DNA of 33,813 bases from Algiphilus sp. Lineage in GTDB: Bacteria > Pseudomonadota > Gammaproteobacteria > Nevskiales > Nevskiaceae. A program made the position numbers and the translations under genes. Within the stretch, counting starts at the first letter, position 1. Each line of letters opens with the position of its first letter. Where the stretch lies: the NCBI GenBank assembly GCA_022763315.1, contig JALEHA010000097.1, positions 1 to 33,813 on the forward strand. Reading direction: 5' to 3'. The notes under the pieces were generated by a model. It ran no database searches. It worked only from the letters and a program-made list of their open reading frames with translations, and had not been told where the DNA came from. Of the stretch, positions 30,610-33,813 are shown piece after piece.

Positions 30610-31970
30610 GCGCTTTCCTCCGCGAAGAGACTGTTCAATGCCTGGAGCGACGACGGCAGATCCGAGGCTTCGCTTGTGCCCTGACGCAGGAAGGCTTCGA
30701 TGCGCGGCCACAGCCGCAGTGCCTCGTCGGTATCCGGGTCGGTCCCACTCTTGTAAGCACCGATGGTGATGAGATCACGATGCCGGCTGTACGCCGAAAG
30801 CAGCCGGCGAAGCCGACGCGCGGCTTCCTGCTGCGGTTGATCGGTCACGGCATCAGCCACACGCGATACCGAAGCCTCGATATCGATCGCCGGAAAGCGG
30901 CCGCTCTCGGCGATCGCGCGCGACAGCACGATGTGTCCGTCGAGTACGGCGCGGGCGCTGTCCGCCACGGGGTCCTGCAGATCGTCGCCGTCCACCAGCA
31001 CGGTATAGATCGCCGTGATGCTGCCCTTGCCATCCCCGTTGCCGGCGCGCTCCACCAGTCGCGGGAGCCGTGCCAGCGCCGACGGCGGATAACCGCGGGT
31101 AGCGGGCGCTTCGCCGGTTGCGAGACCGATTTCGCGCGCGGCGTGTGCAAAGCGCGTCAGCGAATCCATCAACAACAGGACCGACAGCCCTTGATCACGG
31201 AAGTATTCCGCCACCGTGCTGGCAAGCCATGCGCCGCGCAGGCGCGCCAGCGGTGGCGCGTCCGCCGGAGCCGCGATCACGCAGGCGCGCGACAGGCCTT
31301 CCGGCCCGAGGGTCTCGTGCACAAAGTCCGCCACTTCGCGACCACGCTCACCGATGAGGCCGACCACCACCACATCGGCCGCGGTGTTGCGCGTCATCAT
31401 GCCGAGCAGGGTCGACTTTCCGACGCCACTGCCGGCAAAGAGACCAACCCGTTGGCCACGCCCGAGGGTCAGCACGCCATTGACGGCGCGCACGCCGACG
31501 TCGAGTGGGGTGTCGATGCGCCGACGCAGCAGCGGATTGATGGCCAACGGCTCGGCATGCGCGGGTCGGTCGCCGCGCGGTTCCGGACCGCCGTCGAGTG
31601 CATGCCCGCTGGCGTCGACCACGCGACCCAGCCAATCGGGTCCGATGCGCAGGTTGGCGCCGGTGGAACGCTGCGATACTTCAGCATCCGGCAGCAGGCC
31701 AGAGGCGCTATCGAGGGGCATGAGCAGCGTACGCCCGTGCGCAAAACCGACGACTTCTGCGCCGATGTCCTTGCCGTTGGCGTTGTCAATGCTGACCCGG
31801 GCGCCCAGCGGCGCGGTACAGCCTTCTGCTTCCAGTGTCAGTCCGACCGCGCGCTTGAGGCGGCCGCTGCGTACAAAGCCGCTGCCGTCTGGCCAATGCT
31901 GGCGCAGGCCCTCGAGCCGGTGCGCAAGGGCCTGCCCACGCGCGTCGCTATCCAGTGCCGGAGCCGTCAT
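30606..31970 (-). CDS. fliI: Flagellum-specific ATPase FliI
   Basis: The protein has 454 residues from MTAPALDSDARGQALAHRLE. It is an F1-beta-like hexameric ATPase. The Walker A loop is FAGSGVGKSTLLG with Lys185 and Ser186; the Walker B strand is LSVLLLMDSLTRFAHAAREI, followed by GEAPATRGYPPSALARLPRLVERAG, a FliI/YscN signature. The ATPase helps unload export substrates at the gate together with FliH and FliJ. The ATG at 31970 overlaps the fliH stop as ATGA; seven residues of a longer reading (start at 31991) are not needed. Confidence 0.98.
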   Translation of the reverse strand: MTAPALDSDARGQALAHRLEGLRQHWPDGSGFVRSGRLKRAVGLTLEAEGCTAPLGARVSIDNANGKDIGAEVVGFAHGRTLLMPLDSASGLLPDAEVSQRSTGANLRIGPDWLGRVVDASGHALDGGPEPRGDRPAHAEPLAINPLLRRRIDTPLDVGVRAVNGVLTLGRGQRVGLFAGSGVGKSTLLGMMTRNTAADVVVVGLIGERGREVADFVHETLGPEGLSRACVIAAPADAPPLARLRGAWLASTVAEYFRDQGLSVLLLMDSLTRFAHAAREIGLATGEAPATRGYPPSALARLPRLVERAGNGDGKGSITAIYTVLVDGDDLQDPVADSARAVLDGHIVLSRAIAESGRFPAIDIEASVSRVADAVTDQPQQEAARRLRRLLSAYSRHRDLITIGAYKSGTDPDTDEALRLWPRIEAFLRQGTSEASDLPSSLQALNSLFAEESA

Positions 31971-32539
31971 GAGGCATCCTCCGCCAGCCATTCGTTCGAT
32001 AATTCGGCGATGCGGCTCTGAAGGCGCCCGTCGATGCCCGCAGCATCACGCCAGGCGCGGATGTCCCCCCGCTGCAGGCCCGGATCGTCGTGCCAATTGA
32101 CGTGGTCCGGCAACGCGAACTCTTCCGGCAGGGCGGCCCGGTCCTGCGGATGCAGCGCGATGTGTGCGGGCCCGTCCATGTCGCGCAGGGCATCCAGCGC
32201 CGCGCGCACCAAACCGGCGAGGGCTTCGGGGCAAACCACCAGCGTATGGCGCGCCAGCTGCTCGCCAACCTCCAGCGCCAGCAGACGCAACTGCTCCACA
32301 GCGGCCTCGTCCGCAGCCGCCAGCGGTGCAGCGAATGACTGGGTCAGCGCATTCAGCCGTTCCGCGGCGGCGCGCACCTCTCCAAGGCCGGCGGCGTAGC
32401 CGTCCTCGCGCCCCTTCTCGTAGCCTTCGCCGTAGGCGCGGGCAAAGACATCGTCCAGCTCAGCGGCGGTGGGCGGCTTACTGCCGTGGGCGCGTTCGGT
32501 GAAATCCGGGAACGCGACGCGTTCCGCGCTATCAGACAT
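31967..32539 (-). CDS. fliH: Flagellar assembly protein FliH
   Basis: The protein has 190 residues from MSDSAERVAFPDFTERAHG. The N-terminal half carries the FliH glycine-repeat helix GYEKGREDGYAAG, a run of GxxxG steps, followed by a helical region and a C-terminal domain that binds FliI (VVCPEALAGLVRAALDAL through NWHDDPGLQRGDIRAW). FliH anchors FliI to FliN in the C ring. The ATG at 32539 has GGGAG 8 bases upstream and overlaps fliG by 8 bases; the ATG at 32545 is too near that site, and a start at 32656 lies deep in fliG. Confidence 0.94.
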   Translation of the reverse strand: MSDSAERVAFPDFTERAHGSKPPTAAELDDVFARAYGEGYEKGREDGYAAGLGEVRAAAERLNALTQSFAAPLAAADEAAVEQLRLLALEVGEQLARHTLVVCPEALAGLVRAALDALRDMDGPAHIALHPQDRAALPEEFALPDHVNWHDDPGLQRGDIRAWRDAAGIDGRLQSRIAELSNEWLAEDAS

Positions 32540-33566
32540 ATTCATCACTCCCACCCTTGCTGCCCAGCGCGATTTCACCAGCGTCGGCGAGCTGGCGCGC
32601 CTGCGCCAGAATCTCTTTCTGCGCGGCTTCGACGTCGGACACCTTGACCGGGCCACGCGCTTCCAGATCCTCCTGCAGCATTTCGGCGGCGCGCTTGGAG
32701 ATATTGCTCATGATCTTCTCGCGCACTGCGGCGTCGGCGCCCTTCAGCGCGACGGGCAGCCGGTCGCCGGGCACCTCGCGCAGGAGGCGCTGGATGCTGC
32801 GGTCATCCAGACTGGCCAGATCGTCGAAAACGAACATCAGGTCCTCGATGCTTTCGCTCAGCTTGGGATCGATGGCGCGAACGTTCTCGATCAGCTCCGA
32901 TTCGATGCTCGAATCGAGGAAATTCAGGATGCCGGCAGCGACCTTGATCCCGCCGACATTGGAGGCCTTGAGGTTGTTGTTGCCGGAGAACTGCCGTTCC
33001 ATGATTTCGTCGAGTTCGGACAACGCATTCGGTGGAATGCCTTCCAGGGTTGCGATGCGCATAACGACGTCGGCACGCGTGCGCTCGGGCAACAGCTGCA
33101 GCACTTCAGCTGCCTGATCCGGCTCCAGATAAGCCAGCACGATGGACACGATCTGCGGATGCTCATTGCGCACCAGATCCGCAATCGCACGTGCGTCCAT
33201 CCACTTCAGGGCGTCCAGGCCCTTGGTCTGACTGCCGACGAGGATGCGGTCGATCAGACGGCTGGCCTTGTCGTCGCCCAGGGCATTGGCAAGAACCTTG
33301 CGCACATATTCGTCGGCGCCCACACCCAGTGAGGTCTGGCCATCGAGCTCGGCCACGAAGCTGCCGATGACTTCTTGCGCCTGCTCGGTGGAGACCGGCC
33401 CCATGCGGGCCATGGCCGCGCCGAGTTTCTGTACCTCACGCGCATTCATGTGCTTCAGTACTTCCGCTGCTTCGTTCTCGCCGAGGGACAGGAGCAGCAC
33501 GGCCGCGCGATAGGTGCCGTCACTGAGGTTGCTTTCCGGCCGTTCGGCCAGTGCGGTACTAGCCAT
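32532..33566 (-). CDS. fliG: Motor switch protein FliG
   Basis: The 344-residue protein is of usual length. The N-terminal domain (about 15-110, YRAAVLLLSLGENEAAEVLKHM) binds FliF. The middle domain includes the conserved EHPQ motif (VRNEHPQIVSIVLAYLEPDQAAEVL). The C-terminal torque domain has MFVFDDLASLDDRSIQRLLREV with the charged residues that face the stator, and ends near REKIMSNISKRAAEMLQEDLE. It overlaps fliF by 8 bases and fliH by 8. It links the MS ring to the C ring and receives torque from MotC/MotD-type stators. Confidence 0.98.
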   Translation of the reverse strand: MASTALAERPESNLSDGTYRAAVLLLSLGENEAAEVLKHMNAREVQKLGAAMARMGPVSTEQAQEVIGSFVAELDGQTSLGVGADEYVRKVLANALGDDKASRLIDRILVGSQTKGLDALKWMDARAIADLVRNEHPQIVSIVLAYLEPDQAAEVLQLLPERTRADVVMRIATLEGIPPNALSELDEIMERQFSGNNNLKASNVGGIKVAAGILNFLDSSIESELIENVRAIDPKLSESIEDLMFVFDDLASLDDRSIQRLLREVPGDRLPVALKGADAAVREKIMSNISKRAAEMLQEDLEARGPVKVSDVEAAQKEILAQARQLADAGEIALGSKGGSDEYV

Positions 33567-33813
33567 CGTTACCCACCCATGTCCGCATCAGCTGCGCCAC
33601 CCGCTTGGGATCCTGCTGCACCACGTCGCGTGCGGCCTTGAGCTGGCGTTCATAGGGTGCTTCGCGGACTTCGTGTTCGGGCGCTGCGTTCATGGACGCA
33701 GCGCCGGATTCGACATCGCCCGCGACCGCGCCGGCCAGCTGTGGCCGCATCTCGGGGTCATCCAGCGCCTGGACCGTGATCGGCTCCATCAAGGTGCGCA
33801 TCAGTGGGCGCAG
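33559..33813 (-). CDS. fliF: MS-ring protein FliF, C-terminal end (cut by window edge)
   Basis: Only the last 84 or so residues are in the window; the frame is open to the right edge. The visible part begins LRPLMRTLMEPITVQAL, just after the expected last membrane segment, and ends with YERQLKAARDVVQQDPKRVAQLMRTWVGND, the FliF tail that binds the FliG N-terminal domain. The stop at 33559 overlaps the fliG start by 8 bases. The fliF-fliG junction and tail motif make the identity secure even though most of the gene is outside. Confidence 0.95.
   Translation of the reverse strand: MRPLMRTLMEPITVQALDDPEMRPQLAGAVAGDVESGAASMNAAPEHEVREAPYERQLKAARDVVQQDPKRVAQLMRTWVGNDG

Overview
The window is almost entirely one polar-flagellum and chemotaxis supercluster from a high-GC gammaproteobacterium. 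The gene order (fliF...fliR, flhB-flhA-flhF-flhG-fliA, cheY-cheZ-cheA-motC-motD-parC-parP) and the FlhF/FlhG and ParC/ParP placement pairs are those of polarly flagellated Gammaproteobacteria such as pseudomonads, vibrios and xanthomonads. The extra STAS-cheY-cheA-cheW-mcp block and the signalling genes between fliR and flhB recall Xanthomonadales or Nevskiales relatives. The genus cannot be fixed from sequence reading alone.

Layout, in the direction of transcription (minus strand, right to left): the end of fliF, then fliG-H-I-J-K, tightly overlapped (right edge to 28406). A good sigma-54 promoter then precedes fliL-M-N-O-P-Q-R (28336 to 24234). Next comes a break of about 7.6 kb (24233 to 16596) with non-structural genes: a wax ester synthase/DGAT, an AMP-forming acyl-CoA ligase, and a three-gene phosphorelay made of a soluble hybrid histidine kinase (minus) and a divergent Hpt protein plus REC-EAL phosphodiesterase (plus strand, the only plus-strand genes). 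The flagellar series resumes at a second sigma-54 promoter with flhB-flhA-flhF-flhG-fliA-cheY-cheZ-cheA-motC-motD-parC-parP (16339 to 4409). After a 233-base gap a second chemosensory unit follows: STAS protein, cheY, cheA, cheW and a cytoplasmic PAS-PAS receptor cut by the left edge.

How it works together: FliF/G/M/N form the MS and C rings, FliH/I/J and FlhA/FlhB/FliO/P/Q/R the export gate, FliK controls hook length, FliL supports the stator and MotC/MotD is a stator pair. FlhF/FlhG set the place and number of flagella, FliA drives late genes, and ParC/ParP probably hold the first chemosensory array at the pole. There are two CheA kinases and two CheY proteins but one CheZ, and no cheB or cheR in view. 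The inserted phosphorelay very probably ends in c-di-GMP hydrolysis, a natural control on motility, and the two lipid genes could form a fatty acid to acyl-CoA to wax ester/triacylglycerol route.

The observations most worth a second look are a non-canonical NPVH autocleavage motif in FlhB, an ungapped 97-residue tandem duplication in the FliK ruler region, two well-matched sigma-54 promoters, the embedded hybrid kinase/Hpt/EAL relay in a stretch of visibly lower GC, and the lipid-storage pair inside a flagellar cluster. I saw no tRNA, rRNA, CRISPR array, insertion sequence or phage gene, and no gene-free stretch longer than about 260 bases.
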